Source: Phytohabitans suffuscus
Lineage (GTDB): Bacteria > Actinomycetota > Actinomycetes > Mycobacteriales > Micromonosporaceae
Assembly (NCBI RefSeq): GCF_011764565.1
Contig: NZ_AP022871.1
Location: 806,001 to 870,000, forward strand
DNA: 64,000 bases
Reading direction: 5' to 3'
How positions within the stretch are numbered: the stretch's first letter is position 1; every line of letters starts with the position of its first letter. The notes beneath the pieces were generated by a model. That model worked only from the letters and a program-made list of their open reading frames with translations. It ran no database searches and was not told the origin of the DNA. Positions 1 through 8,192 of the stretch are shown one piece after another. The position numbers and the translations under genes are program-made.

Positions 1-38
1 TCCTCCAGTTCGTACTCCGGAAGATGCTGGCCCACTGA
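1..38 (+). CDS. acn: Aconitate hydratase, C-terminal end only
   Basis: This is the last 11 codons of a gene that begins before the window, ending in TGA at 36-38. The visible residues LQFVLRKMLAH match the usual C-terminus of AcnA-type aconitases, which typically ends in a stretch like GGILQYVLR. Aconitase converts citrate to isocitrate in the TCA cycle. The identification is helped by the AcnR-like repressor encoded at 5841-6413, whose known target in Corynebacterium is acn. A strong intrinsic terminator follows at 57-88. The fragment is short, so the call rests on both the tail and the context. Confidence 0.75.
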   Translation, partial: LQFVLRKMLAH

Positions 39-56
39 CCTGGGGCGATATGCCCG

Positions 57-88
57 AAGGGCCCGACCGCGACGGCGGTCGGGCCCTT
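57..88 (+). terminator. Intrinsic terminator after acn
   Basis: A perfect 14-bp inverted repeat (57-70 with 75-88) encloses a 4-base loop, and is followed by a short T-containing stretch. It lies 18 bases after the acn stop codon. The stem is very GC-rich, which is typical of actinobacterial terminators that lack a long U tail. Confidence 0.8.
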
Positions 89-112
89 TACTTTCGAGCT
101 ACCGCGCCGTCC

Positions 113-168
113 GCGGAGGGTGAGGCCGCGGGAGCGACGGTCCGGACCACGGCGGACATCGCGGTAGC
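113..168 (+). repeat. 56-bp dispersed spacer repeat, copy 1
   Basis: The copy runs from GCGGAGGG to GCGGTAGC and contains the palindrome GGTCCGGACC. Near-identical copies lie at 21513-21568 (same orientation) and 50923-50978 (inverted). Degraded or partial copies lie at 17501-17531, 63031-63079 and 14401-14421. All are in gene-free spacers, usually just after a stop codon. Function unknown. Confidence 0.8.
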
Positions 169-335
169 CCAAAATATCCCAAAAGGACAGACCGGCGTCA
201 CCGCGACCACGGCGATCTCCGGGAATGGATCGCTAGTCCGTTGCGGCGGCAAACACAATCCCATCGAACGCTATGTCTCGTAACAGTAACGATCCATACT
301 GACCAGCACACTGGCCCTACCCGACGGGGGGCGCG

Positions 336-995
336 ATGTTGCTGAAGCGTTTAACGATCCCGTTCGTCGCGGTCGCGCTGCTTGTCGGAGCATGCGGCGC
401 CCCCGAATTCGAGTACGTCAAGAACTCCGAGCAGCAGACCTACTTCAAGGTGCCGAACGAGTGGGCGCAGGTCGACCAGGACGCGCTCGACGCCTGGGCG
501 GTCGAGGAGGAGCCCGACTCGGCCGCCGCCGAGCTGCGCAGCCAGCTGATGTGGACGGTCGCGTACGACGCCGCCGAGGATCCTGACCTGGCCCACATCG
601 CCAGTACGGCGAGCACCCCGCAGCCGGTCGTCTGGGCCAAGGTCGAGCGGCTCGTGCCCACGGCCGCCGCCGCGATCTCGCTGAACGAGCTGCGCGACAT
701 GTGGCTGCCGGTCACCGAGGACCGCCGCCAGTTCTTCGAGGAGAACGGCGTCGAGCTGCCCTACTTCGAGCTGCTGCACGACGAGGTGCTCACGCCGGAG
801 AAGGGCCTGCACGGCGTGCGCGTCGTCTACAACTGGCGGATGCCGGGCCGGCTGCACACGTTCGACATGACCGCGCTGGTCAACGACGACGCGAGCGTGC
901 GCTACATGCTGCTCGTCCGCTGCACCGCCAGCTGCTACCAGGAGCGCTTCGACGAGTTGCAGAACATCGTCACGTCCTTCACGGTGAGGAGCTGA
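336..995 (+). CDS. Putative lipoprotein, function unknown
   Basis: The protein has 219 residues. It begins with a basic N-terminus and a hydrophobic stretch ending in the lipobox LVGAC, with the lipidated Cys at residue 20, so it should be exported and anchored to the outer face of the membrane. No enzymatic motif was recognised in the mature part, which is acidic and contains two further Cys near the C-terminus (LVRCTASCYQ) that could form a disulphide. The ATG is preceded by a G-rich ribosome-binding site. The stop lies two bases before the next gene, so it is almost certainly co-transcribed with the membrane protease and may be its partner; that link is inference. Confidence 0.7.
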   Translation: MLLKRLTIPFVAVALLVGACGAPEFEYVKNSEQQTYFKVPNEWAQVDQDALDAWAVEEEPDSAAAELRSQLMWTVAYDAAEDPDLAHIASTASTPQPVVWAKVERLVPTAAAAISLNELRDMWLPVTEDRRQFFEENGVELPYFELLHDEVLTPEKGLHGVRVVYNWRMPGRLHTFDMTALVNDDASVRYMLLVRCTASCYQERFDELQNIVTSFTVRS

Positions 996-997
996 TC

Positions 998-3694
998 ATG
1001 GAACAGGACACCGCTCCCGTGGAGGGCCTGCGCCCGCCGGACGAAGGACCGCGTGACGACCGCCGGCCGACCCGCCCCAAGCTGCCGATGTGGGACCGGG
1101 TGAAGTTCATCCTCCTGCTCGCGCTGCTGTGGCTGGTGCTGGTCTGGGCCGCGATGGCCGACAACCCGCTGCTGCCCTTCGACGACGCCGCCCGCGTCCA
1201 GGCGCGGGACTCGGTCTGGATCTTCGTGCTCATCGGGCTCGAGGTGCTCCGGCAGATCCACTTCCTGGTGAGCGAACGGTGGTCCGGCTACCACCACTTC
1301 TGGACGCACCGCGTCTTCGGCGGCGTGGAGCGCGTCTCGCACCGGCGGCTCAGCGACTGGACCCGGTTCCGCATCGCGCGCGCCGTCAAGTGGGTGTTCT
1401 GGATCGTCGTGTTCGCGCTCGTCGCGGGCGCCGCCCTGGACACCTCGCCGTTCCTGGCGCTCTTCCAGGCCCCGGCGCTCCTCTGGCAGTTCCTGCCGTT
1501 GATCGTGCAGATAGTCCTGCTCATGTTCGTGCTGATCCTGCAGTTCGTCGCGCTGTTCTGGTTCCTGTCGCGGGGCGGCATCGAGACCTACTACCCGGAC
1601 GACATCAAGACCCGCTTCACCGACGTCTGGGGCCAGGACCACGTGCTCGACAGGATCCGGGAAAACCTGCTCTTCCTCGAAAAGCCGGACGCGATCGAGG
1701 CCAAGGGAGGCTATGTTCCGGGCGGCATCCTGCTGTGGGGCCCGCCCGGCACCGGAAAGACATTGATGGCCGAGGCGATGGCGGGTGAGACCGGCCGGCC
1801 GTACGTCTTCGTCGATCCGGGCGCCTTCACCAACATGTTCATGGGCGTGGGCATCCTCAAGGTCAAGTCGCTCTTCCGCAAGCTGCGCAAGCTGGCCCTG
1901 CGGTACGGCGGCGTGATCGTCTTCTTCGACGAGGCCGACTCGCTGGGACGCCGCGGCGCGCTCGCCCAGGGTGGGCCGGGTGGCTTCCCGCGCGGCATGC
2001 GGCCGGCCGTGTTCGACGAGGGGTGCCACGGCTTCTCGTACCTCTCCGGCGACACCCGGTGGATGCTGACCCGCACCGCGATGTCCGTGGCGAAGCCGGC
2101 GCCGGAGGACCCCGGCGCGGGCCGCAACCGGGTCGTGATGGGCAACATGATGGGTGGCGGCGGTGGCGACATGGGCACGCTGCAGGCCCTGCTCAGCGAG
2201 CTGTCCGGCCTGAAGAAGCCGCGCGGGCTGGTCAACCGGTACGTGCGGCGGCTGCTCGGCATGCGCCCCAAGCCGCCGCCGAAGTACCGCATCCTGACCG
2301 TGATGGCGAGCAACCTGCCGGAGGCGCTCGACGAGGCGCTGCTGCGGCCGGGCCGGATCGACCGGATCTACAAGGTCGGCTACCCGAGCAAGGCCGGGCG
2401 GGTGCGCACCTACCAGGGCTACCTCGACAAGGTGCGGAACGAGCTGACCGAGGACGAGGTCGACAAGCTCGCGGTCATCACCCCGTACGCCACCGGCGCC
2501 ACGATCAAGGACCTGGTGAACGAGGCGCTGATCACCGCGATCCGCGACGACCGCGAGGTCATCGAGTGGCGCGACGTGATGCAGGCCAAGCGCCTCAAGC
2601 AGCTCGGCCCGCCCGAGGACGTCGAGTACATCGAGCGCGAACGGCACGCGGTCGCGGTGCACGAGGCGTGCCACGCGGTCGCCGCGTACCGCACCCGCTA
2701 CCACATGGAGATCGACATCGCGACGATCGAAAAGGGCGCGGAGTACCTCGGGATGGTCGCGAGCATCAAGCCCGAGGACCAGTTCACGCGGTGGCGCACC
2801 GAGTACGAGTCGGACATCTACGTCTCGCTCGCGTCGCTCGCCGGCGAGCGGATGTTCTTCGAGGGCGACAGCTCCTCCGGCGTCTCCGGCGACCTGGAGC
2901 ACGCGACCACGGTGGCCACCCAGATGGAGGGCTTCTGGGGCATGGGTTCGACGGTCTCCTCGTACGCCACGTCGGCCCAGATCGGCACCGGCACGCCCGG
3001 CGGCCGGGGTCAGGGCAACCGCGAGGACCCGGAGGACGTCGCGCGGCGCGCGCTGGCCGACCGCATCGAGGACAACCTCACCGCGTATCTGGAGCAGGTC
3101 GTCGAGCTGCTCAAGGCCAACCGGCGCGAGGTGCTGACGCTGGCCCACGCGCTGGAGACGCACAAGACGCTCACCGGCGAGGACGTGGTGGCGGTGCTGG
3201 AGCGGCGGCAGGGCCCGCTCGTGGACGGGACGGTGTACCAGCGCGAGGAGCTGCTCCGCGAGATCGAGGACTACCACCGCGCCGCGGTGGCGGCCCACCG
3301 CGGTCACGCGAAGGTGTCGGTCACGCTCCCGTTCGTGCCCGCGGCCACGGTCACGCCCGACTCCGCCTGGCGCCCGCCGACCGCGATCACCGCCAGCCCG
3401 AACGGCGCGGACGCCCCGGCCGGCGCGGACCCGGACGCCTCACCCAACGGCGGCGCACTCGCTGACGGCCCAGACGCCTCGCCCAACGGCGGCACGCCCG
3501 CGGACGCGACCGGCCCGGACACAACCGGCCCGGACACGGCCGGCGCGGGAGCCTCACCCAACGGCGGCGCGGCGGCCGAGGTGGGCGACGAGCCGGAGGC
3601 GACCGCGGCCGAGCCCCACCCGAACGGCGCGGCCGAGTCTCCCAGGGCGGGCGAACCGGAGGCCAACGCCACCGGCGAGCCCGGACACCGCTGA
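998..3694 (+). CDS. Membrane FtsH-like AAA ATPase and zinc metalloprotease
   Basis: The protein has 898 residues. Four hydrophobic segments (about 36-53, 74-90, 131-147, 165-190) precede an AAA domain with Walker A GPPGTGKT at 248, Walker B VIVFFDEAD at 306 and the arginine-finger motif RPGRID at 450. A peptidase M41-like domain follows, with HEACH at 555-559 matching the HEXXH zinc motif and Asp632 (SGDLEHAT) in the place of FtsH's third ligand. It probably degrades membrane proteins using ATP. Compared with FtsH it has extra membrane segments, a roughly 90-residue Gly-rich insertion between Walker B and the arginine fingers, and a disordered Pro/Ala-rich tail with four SPNG repeats. ATG 998 follows GTGAGGA. 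A separate housekeeping ftsH probably exists elsewhere. Confidence 0.8.
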   Translation: MEQDTAPVEGLRPPDEGPRDDRRPTRPKLPMWDRVKFILLLALLWLVLVWAAMADNPLLPFDDAARVQARDSVWIFVLIGLEVLRQIHFLVSERWSGYHHFWTHRVFGGVERVSHRRLSDWTRFRIARAVKWVFWIVVFALVAGAALDTSPFLALFQAPALLWQFLPLIVQIVLLMFVLILQFVALFWFLSRGGIETYYPDDIKTRFTDVWGQDHVLDRIRENLLFLEKPDAIEAKGGYVPGGILLWGPPGTGKTLMAEAMAGETGRPYVFVDPGAFTNMFMGVGILKVKSLFRKLRKLALRYGGVIVFFDEADSLGRRGALAQGGPGGFPRGMRPAVFDEGCHGFSYLSGDTRWMLTRTAMSVAKPAPEDPGAGRNRVVMGNMMGGGGGDMGTLQALLSELSGLKKPRGLVNRYVRRLLGMRPKPPPKYRILTVMASNLPEALDEALLRPGRIDRIYKVGYPSKAGRVRTYQGYLDKVRNELTEDEVDKLAVITPYATGATIKDLVNEALITAIRDDREVIEWRDVMQAKRLKQLGPPEDVEYIERERHAVAVHEACHAVAAYRTRYHMEIDIATIEKGAEYLGMVASIKPEDQFTRWRTEYESDIYVSLASLAGERMFFEGDSSSGVSGDLEHATTVATQMEGFWGMGSTVSSYATSAQIGTGTPGGRGQGNREDPEDVARRALADRIEDNLTAYLEQVVELLKANRREVLTLAHALETHKTLTGEDVVAVLERRQGPLVDGTVYQREELLREIEDYHRAAVAAHRGHAKVSVTLPFVPAATVTPDSAWRPPTAITASPNGADAPAGADPDASPNGGALADGPDASPNGGTPADATGPDTTGPDTAGAGASPNGGAAAEVGDEPEATAAEPHPNGAAESPRAGEPEANATGEPGHR

Positions 3695-3788
3695 GCGCGG
3701 CCCGGGGTGGCGCCCGCCCGGATGCCGCCCCCGGCCGGTGGCGCGGCATCGGGCTGGCGCGGCGCCGGACTCTCGTAGGCTCAGGGTC

Positions 3789-4034
3789 ATGGAAGACAAG
3801 ACGATCCTGTCCGAGATCCACAAGCTGGTCGAGGAGGAGCACCGGCTCCGCTCGCAGGTGCAGACGGGCCAGATCTCGTCCGACGACGAGCGGACGCGGC
3901 TGCGCGAGGTCGAGGAGTCGCTGGACCAGTGCTGGGACCTGCTGCGCCAGCGCCGTGCCGCGCGCGAGGCGGGCCAGGACCCGGAGGGCGCGCAGACCCG
4001 CCCCAGGTCCGAAGTGGAGGGTTACCTCCAGTAG
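3789..4034 (+). CDS. DUF2630 family protein
   Basis: This is a small 81-residue cytoplasmic protein that is almost entirely charged and helical. The pattern KTILSEIHKLVEEEHRLRS followed later by LDQCWDLLRQRRA is characteristic of the actinobacterial DUF2630 family. The predicted fold is a helical hairpin or coiled coil; no activity is known. The start chosen is the ATG at 3789, because the family begins at this point and the upstream extension is unrelated low-complexity sequence. A MITE-like element begins eight bases after its stop codon. Confidence 0.85.
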   Translation: MEDKTILSEIHKLVEEEHRLRSQVQTGQISSDDERTRLREVEESLDQCWDLLRQRRAAREAGQDPEGAQTRPRSEVEGYLQ

Positions 4035-4041
4035 CGCCGGA

Positions 4042-4212
4042 CTAGGGCGTGTTTCATAAGGGCATGCCCGGCCTGCGGCGGGCCCAGACGACGACCAGCG
4101 GCACCGGACGAAAGGCCACATACAACACCGGTATGCGACCTTCCGCCCGGCACCACCGGACGCCGCCTCGACCTCGCCTCGGCTCGACCGACCCTTATGA
4201 AACACGCCCTAG
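4042..4212. mobile_element. Palindromic MITE-like element, copy 1 (171 bp, CTAG-bounded)
   Basis: The element starts and ends with CTAG and has perfect terminal inverted repeats (4042-4062 and 4192-4212) containing GGGCGTGTTTCATAAGGG. The two halves are imperfectly complementary over their whole length, so it is one long hairpin. A second copy of the same length lies at 30197-30367 and differs at only three positions by eye. It carries no coding sequence. The right-hand CTAG supplies the TAG stop codon of the convergent HAD gene. A full-length autonomous partner is not in this window. Confidence 0.85.
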
Positions 4213-4874
4213 GCGTACCGGGCGACCCCGGCCGCGGCGAGCACCGTCGCCACGGCCGGGATGATGCCCTCGGCCGTACGCGTCGGGCGGAAGCGCGACT
4301 CCATCCAGCTGCGGCCGCGGTGCAGCCACACGCTCGGCAGCCCCATCGCGGCGGCGCCGCCGATGTCCGCCTCCGGGCTGTCGCCGACCACCCACGCGCC
4401 CTGCAGGCGCATGCGCACGCGTTGGGCGGCCATCGCGAAGATGCGCGGGTTGGGCTTGCTCACGCCGGCGTCTTCGGAGATGACCCAGTCGGCCACGTAG
4501 CGGTCGAGGCCGGTGCGCCGGATCTTGACGTCCTGCTGCCGGGTCGTCCCGTTCGTCACCACGACCGGCACCCAGCCGCAGTCGTCGGCTATCCGCAGCG
4601 CGCAGGCCACCAGCGGGTCGAGCGTGAGCCGCTCCATCAAGCCCTCGGTCAGCTCGTCGACGAGATCGATGGACGAGATGCGCAGCCGGTACCGGTCGCG
4701 GATCGCGTCGGCGACGTCCCACCGGTCGGTCAAGCCGTCGGCGTCGATGGAGAGCAGCCAGGCGAGGTCTTCCGGCGGGGCCCCGATCTCCGCCAGAAAG
4801 TCCGCTGCCCACGTGCGAAAAGTCCCCGCCCGATCGAGCAGGGTGTTGTCTAGATCGAGGAGCAGGAGGGGCAC
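4209..4874 (-). CDS. HAD-superfamily hydrolase (phosphatase)
   Basis: The protein has 221 residues with all four HAD motifs: motif I DLDNTLLDR (Asp7 nucleophile, Asp9 acid/base), motif II VTNGTT, motif III Lys in VSKPNP, and motif IV GDSPEADI. The cap insertion after motif I indicates subfamily I, like phosphoglycolate and nucleotide phosphatases; the substrate cannot be read from sequence. The start is GTG. Its TAG stop codon lies inside the CTAG that borders the MITE-like element, and joining the element's outer flanks leaves the stop unchanged, so the insertion appears silent for this gene. Confidence 0.85.
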   Translation of the reverse strand: MPLLLLDLDNTLLDRAGTFRTWAADFLAEIGAPPEDLAWLLSIDADGLTDRWDVADAIRDRYRLRISSIDLVDELTEGLMERLTLDPLVACALRIADDCGWVPVVVTNGTTRQQDVKIRRTGLDRYVADWVISEDAGVSKPNPRIFAMAAQRVRMRLQGAWVVGDSPEADIGGAAAMGLPSVWLHRGRSWMESRFRPTRTAEGIIPAVATVLAAAGVARYA

Positions 4875-4941
4875 TCGCGCACCCTATGTGATCGGGCACA
4901 CCCCGGAACAGACCCGTTCCGTAAACAAGCTATTTAACTGA

Positions 4942-5781
4942 CTAACCGCTCAGGACGGAACGATTGGCGTCGAGGTCGGTGCGGTGCTCGGCGAGCATCC
5001 GGTGGGCGCCGCGGACCCGCTCGACCTCGGCCGGGTCGAGGGTCGCCACCACGGCCGCCCCGCCCTCGTCCGCGCCGCGCGCGACCGGGCGCCCCTCGGG
5101 GTCGTAGACGGCCGCGCCACCGTTGAAACACCAGGGATCCATGCCGCCGACCGGGTTGGCGAACACCACGTACATCGTGTTGTCCAGCGCCCGCGCCGCG
5201 TAGTACACGTCGCGCCGGTGGGCCGAACCCACGACATAGGCGCTCGGACACAGATAGCCGTGCGCCCCGGCGACCGCCGCCGCGCGGGCGTGCTCGGGAA
5301 AGCAGCCGTCATAGCAGACGCCGAGCCCGAGTCGCCATCCGTCGATGTCGAGCGTCGCGCCACGCGTACCAGGGATGAAAAGCTCTTTCTCCTCGGACCC
5401 GCACAAATGCTGCTTGTCGTAGGCCGCGGCCACGCGGCCGGACCGGTCCACGACGAGCGCCGCGCAGGTGCGGCGGCCGTCCGGGCGGCGGACCGCGGCG
5501 CCGACCACGATGGCGGCCGCGCGCTCGGCGGCGGCCGACCGGAGGGGGTCCAGGCGCGCGTCGGCCACCCACCCGCCGCCGTCGGCCGCGACGTCCGTCG
5601 TGGCCGGGCTCGCGCGCAGCGCCGGCGGGTCATAGGCCGGCAAGAAAAGCTCAGGTAGTACGACGACAGTGGCGCCCCGGTCGGCGGCGATCCGTGCCCA
5701 GCGGGCGGCGTGTGCCGCGTTGCCCGCCACGTCGCCGGGGGTCGCCTCGGCCTGGATCGCGGCCACGGTCAGGGGACGCAC
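4942..5781 (-). CDS. Carbon-nitrogen hydrolase (nitrilase superfamily)
   Basis: The protein has 279 residues, the usual length for the family. The catalytic triad is visible as Glu44 (PELFLPAY), Lys123 (YDKQHL) and Cys156 (GVCYDGCFPE). Members hydrolyse amides, nitriles or N-carbamoyl compounds; the exact substrate cannot be assigned. It is transcribed divergently from the TetR-type gene, with only 59 bases between their GTG starts, so the two may share control elements. The 3' end is about 65 bases from the start of the HAD gene, so the pair may be co-transcribed. Confidence 0.85.
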   Translation of the reverse strand: MRPLTVAAIQAEATPGDVAGNAAHAARWARIAADRGATVVVLPELFLPAYDPPALRASPATTDVAADGGGWVADARLDPLRSAAAERAAAIVVGAAVRRPDGRRTCAALVVDRSGRVAAAYDKQHLCGSEEKELFIPGTRGATLDIDGWRLGLGVCYDGCFPEHARAAAVAGAHGYLCPSAYVVGSAHRRDVYYAARALDNTMYVVFANPVGGMDPWCFNGGAAVYDPEGRPVARGADEGGAAVVATLDPAEVERVRGAHRMLAEHRTDLDANRSVLSG

Positions 5782-5790
5782 GTCACCAAG

Positions 5791-5802
5791 CCGTACGTAC
5801 GG
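5791..5802. promoter_or_regulatory. Palindrome in the nitrilase/acnR divergent promoter
   Basis: CCGTACGTACGG is a perfect 12-bp palindrome. A second inverted repeat, GTCAC-c-GTGAC, lies about 15 bases further on, before the acnR start. AcnR of Corynebacterium binds an inverted repeat with GTAC half-sites, so autoregulation here is plausible but unproven. Confidence 0.3.
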
Positions 5803-5840
5803 ATTGCCGGGCCACCGGTCACCGTGACACGATCGGTCAC

Positions 5841-6413
5841 GTGCCGAGAGTGAGTCAGGACCAGCTCGACGCGCGGCGGCAGGAGATCCTCGCGGCCGCT
5901 CGCGCCTGTTTCGCTCGGCACGGGTACGAGGGTGCCACGGTGCGCCGGCTGGAGGAAGAGACCGGCCTCTCGCGCGGCGCGATCTTCCACCACTTCCGCG
6001 ACAAGGATTCGCTCTTCCTCGCCGTGGCCGAGGACGACGCCGCCGCGATGGTGGAGACCGTGGCCCGCAACGGTCTGGTCCAGGTGATGCGCGACCTGCT
6101 CGCCCGCGCCGACTCCACCGAGACGGCCGGATGGCTGGGCAGCCAGCTGGAGGTGTCGCGGCGGCTGCGCACCGACCCGGCGTTCGCCAAGCGCTGGGCG
6201 CAGCGGTCGCAGGCCATCACCGACGCCACCCACGAGCGCCTGCGCCGCCAGCGCGAGGCCGGCGTGCTCCGCGACGACGTGCCGCTCGACCTGCTCACCC
6301 AGCTGCTTGAGCTGGCGTACGACGGGCTGGTCCTGCACCTCGCCACCGGACGGCCCCCGGGCGACCTCGGACGGGTGCTCGACCTGGTCGAGGAGGCCGT
6401 CCGGAAGGCGTGA
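5841..6413 (+). CDS. acnR: TetR-family repressor, AcnR-like
   Basis: The protein has 190 residues with an N-terminal helix-turn-helix at about residues 15-60. The stretches ACFARHGYEGATVRRLEEET and SRGAIFHHFRDKDSLFLAVA closely resemble Corynebacterium AcnR, the repressor of aconitase, and similarity continues in the ligand domain (RTDPAF, VLDLVEEAVRK). It probably represses acn, whose 3' end opens this window; in corynebacteria the two genes are adjacent, whereas here five genes lie between them. GTG 5841 was chosen because family similarity begins at MPRVSQDQ. The divergent neighbour is a nitrilase-type hydrolase. Confidence 0.8.
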   Translation: MPRVSQDQLDARRQEILAAARACFARHGYEGATVRRLEEETGLSRGAIFHHFRDKDSLFLAVAEDDAAAMVETVARNGLVQVMRDLLARADSTETAGWLGSQLEVSRRLRTDPAFAKRWAQRSQAITDATHERLRRQREAGVLRDDVPLDLLTQLLELAYDGLVLHLATGRPPGDLGRVLDLVEEAVRKA

Positions 6414-6435
6414 CAGGTTGGTCCACACTGGGCGC

Positions 6436-7362
6436 ATGGAAACGGTTCTCGCCGCTCAAGGTGACACCTGGGGCATCCCCGGGCAGACCTTCCTGGCGCT
6501 CTTCGCCGGCGCCGCGGGCGTGCTCGTCATCGCCGCCCTGATCCACCGGGCCGTGCTCTTCGCCGGCCACCACACCCCCGTCGACCGGCTCGGCCCCCAG
6601 CAGGTCGCCTACCTCAACGGCCGCGACAAGCTCGCGGTCTACTCCTCTCTCGCCGGCCTCCGGGGCGCCGGGGCGATCGAGGTGGCACCCGGCCGCACCC
6701 TCACCGCGTCCGGCCCGATGCCGGCCGGCGCCACACCGCTCGACCAGGCCGTCTACAACGCCGCCAGCCAGCGGGTGCGCGCCCGCGACGTGGCCGACGA
6801 CCAGTGGGTCAAGATGGCCCTCGACTCGCTCCGCGACGACCTGGAGCGGCGCGGCCTCGCCCCGAGCCAGGGCACCCGGGTGGCCGCCCGCACCGTACCG
6901 ATGACGATGCTCGCGCTGCTCGCCGTCGGCCTCGTGCGGCTCGTCGCGGGCATCTCGGGCGGCAAGCCGGTGGGCTTCCTGATCGCGCTGCTCCTCGTGT
7001 GGGCCCTCGTCACGCTCGTCTTCTTCCGCACGATCCCGTCCCGCACCCGCGCCGCCCGGCGGGCGCTCGACCAGCTGCGCCGCCAGCACTCCTACCTCGC
7101 GCCCTCGATGGGCCCGGCCTGGGCCACGTACGGCGCGGCCGGGCTCGCGCTCGGCGTCGGGCTCTACGGCGCGGCGTCCCTCTGGCAGGCGGACGCGGCG
7201 TTCGCCGAAGAGGCCGAGATCCAGCGGCAGTACGCCTCGACCGCCGGCAGCGGCGGCTACTACGGCGACTCGGGCGGCTCCGACTCCGGCGGCTCCGACT
7301 CCGGGGGCGGGGACGGCGGCGGTGGCGGTTGTGGCGGCGGCTGCGGAGGCTGTGGCGGATGA
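6436..7362 (+). CDS. TIGR04222-type membrane protein with Cys/Gly C-terminal tail
   Basis: The protein has 308 residues. Hydrophobic segments lie near residues 18-42, 155-173, 180-200 and 235-255, separated by a soluble domain (about 45-150). The last 50 residues are almost only Gly, Ser, Asp and Tyr and end GGGGGCGGGCGGCGG. The only three Cys of the protein are in this tail. The family is known as TIGR04222 and its function is unknown. The stop overlaps the start of the DUF692 gene by ATGA, so the two are translationally coupled. The Cys tail looks like a substrate for that enzyme; this is inference from position and composition. Confidence 0.75.
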   Translation: METVLAAQGDTWGIPGQTFLALFAGAAGVLVIAALIHRAVLFAGHHTPVDRLGPQQVAYLNGRDKLAVYSSLAGLRGAGAIEVAPGRTLTASGPMPAGATPLDQAVYNAASQRVRARDVADDQWVKMALDSLRDDLERRGLAPSQGTRVAARTVPMTMLALLAVGLVRLVAGISGGKPVGFLIALLLVWALVTLVFFRTIPSRTRAARRALDQLRRQHSYLAPSMGPAWATYGAAGLALGVGLYGAASLWQADAAFAEEAEIQRQYASTAGSGGYYGDSGGSDSGGSDSGGGDGGGGGCGGGCGGCGG

Positions 7363-8192
7363 CCGGCGGCGGGGCGGAGGGCTCGTTCGGGGTCGGGATC
7401 GGGTGGCGGCCGGAGATCGCGGGCTTCGTGGCCGCGCTGCCCGGCCTGCGCTTCACCGAGGTGATCGCCGAGTCGGTGCCGGCCTCCGGGCCGGTGCCGG
7501 CTCCCCTCGCCGCCCTGCGCGAGGCCGGCACCGCGGTCGTCCCGCACGGCGTGCGCCTCTCGCTGGGCGGCGCCGAGCCCGTCGACCCGGCCCGCGTCGC
7601 CCACCTGGCCGCCGCCGCGCGGCAGCTGGGCGCGCCGCTGGTCAGCGAGCACATCGCGTTCGTCCGCGCCGGCGGCCTCGAAGCCGGCCACCTGCTCCCC
7701 CTGCCCCGCAGCCGCGAGGCGGTCGACGCCGTCGTCGCCAACGTCGCGCGCACCCAGGCCGAGCTGCCGGTGCCCATCGCCCTGGAGCCGATCGCCGCCA
7801 TCTTCGACTGGCCCGACGACGAGCTGGACGAGGCGGCGTTCCTCACCGAGATCCTCGACCGCACCGGCGCGCTGCTGCTGCTCGACATCGCCAACGTGTA
7901 CGCCAACGCCCGCAACCGCGGCACCGAGCCCACCGACCTGCTCGACCGGCTGCCGCTCGACCGCGTGGCGTACGTGCACGTGGCCGGCGGCGCCGAGCAC
8001 GACGGCATCTACCACGACACCCACACCGACGCGGTGCCGCGGGAGGTGCTCGACCTCGTCGGCGAGCTGTGCGCCCGGCACCGCCCGCCGGCGCTCATGC
8101 TCGAACGCGACGGCGACTACCCGGCCGCCGCCACCCTGCGCGCCGAGCTCGACGCCATCGCCGCCGCCTCCGGATACCCGGTGGTGACGTGA
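7359..8192 (+). CDS. DUF692 family multinuclear non-heme iron enzyme (MNIO)
   Basis: The protein has 277 residues and a TIM-barrel pattern. Family motifs are visible in order: VPHGVRLSLGG, SEHIAFV, ALEPIAAIF, LLLDIANVYANARNRG, the acidic/His stretch YVHVAGG followed by DTHTDAVP, and LMLERDGDYP. These carry the His, Asp, Glu and Asn metal ligands of the family. Characterised members (MbnB, TglH, BufB) use two or three iron ions to modify Cys in ribosomal peptides. Here no short precursor is seen; the upstream gene overlaps by four bases and ends in a Cys/Gly tail. The downstream gene also overlaps by four bases, in the place where MNIO partner proteins are found. Confidence 0.85.
   Translation: MTGGGAEGSFGVGIGWRPEIAGFVAALPGLRFTEVIAESVPASGPVPAPLAALREAGTAVVPHGVRLSLGGAEPVDPARVAHLAAAARQLGAPLVSEHIAFVRAGGLEAGHLLPLPRSREAVDAVVANVARTQAELPVPIALEPIAAIFDWPDDELDEAAFLTEILDRTGALLLLDIANVYANARNRGTEPTDLLDRLPLDRVAYVHVAGGAEHDGIYHDTHTDAVPREVLDLVGELCARHRPPALMLERDGDYPAAATLRAELDAIAAASGYPVVT

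Noticed and set aside
50-283. 77-residue open frame following acn
   Set aside because: It starts inside the acn terminator and is largely the 56-bp dispersed repeat; the same translated string recurs at other copies in unrelated frames.
935-3307. Long antisense frame opposite the FtsH-like gene
   Set aside because: It is a GC-rich shadow frame with His/Arg/Gly/Asp-biased composition; the sense strand has all the motifs of a real family.
3721-3750. Hairpin GATGCCGC/GCGGCATC after the FtsH-like gene as a terminator
   Set aside because: Only 8 paired bases with a 14-base loop; in such GC-rich DNA this is expected by chance.
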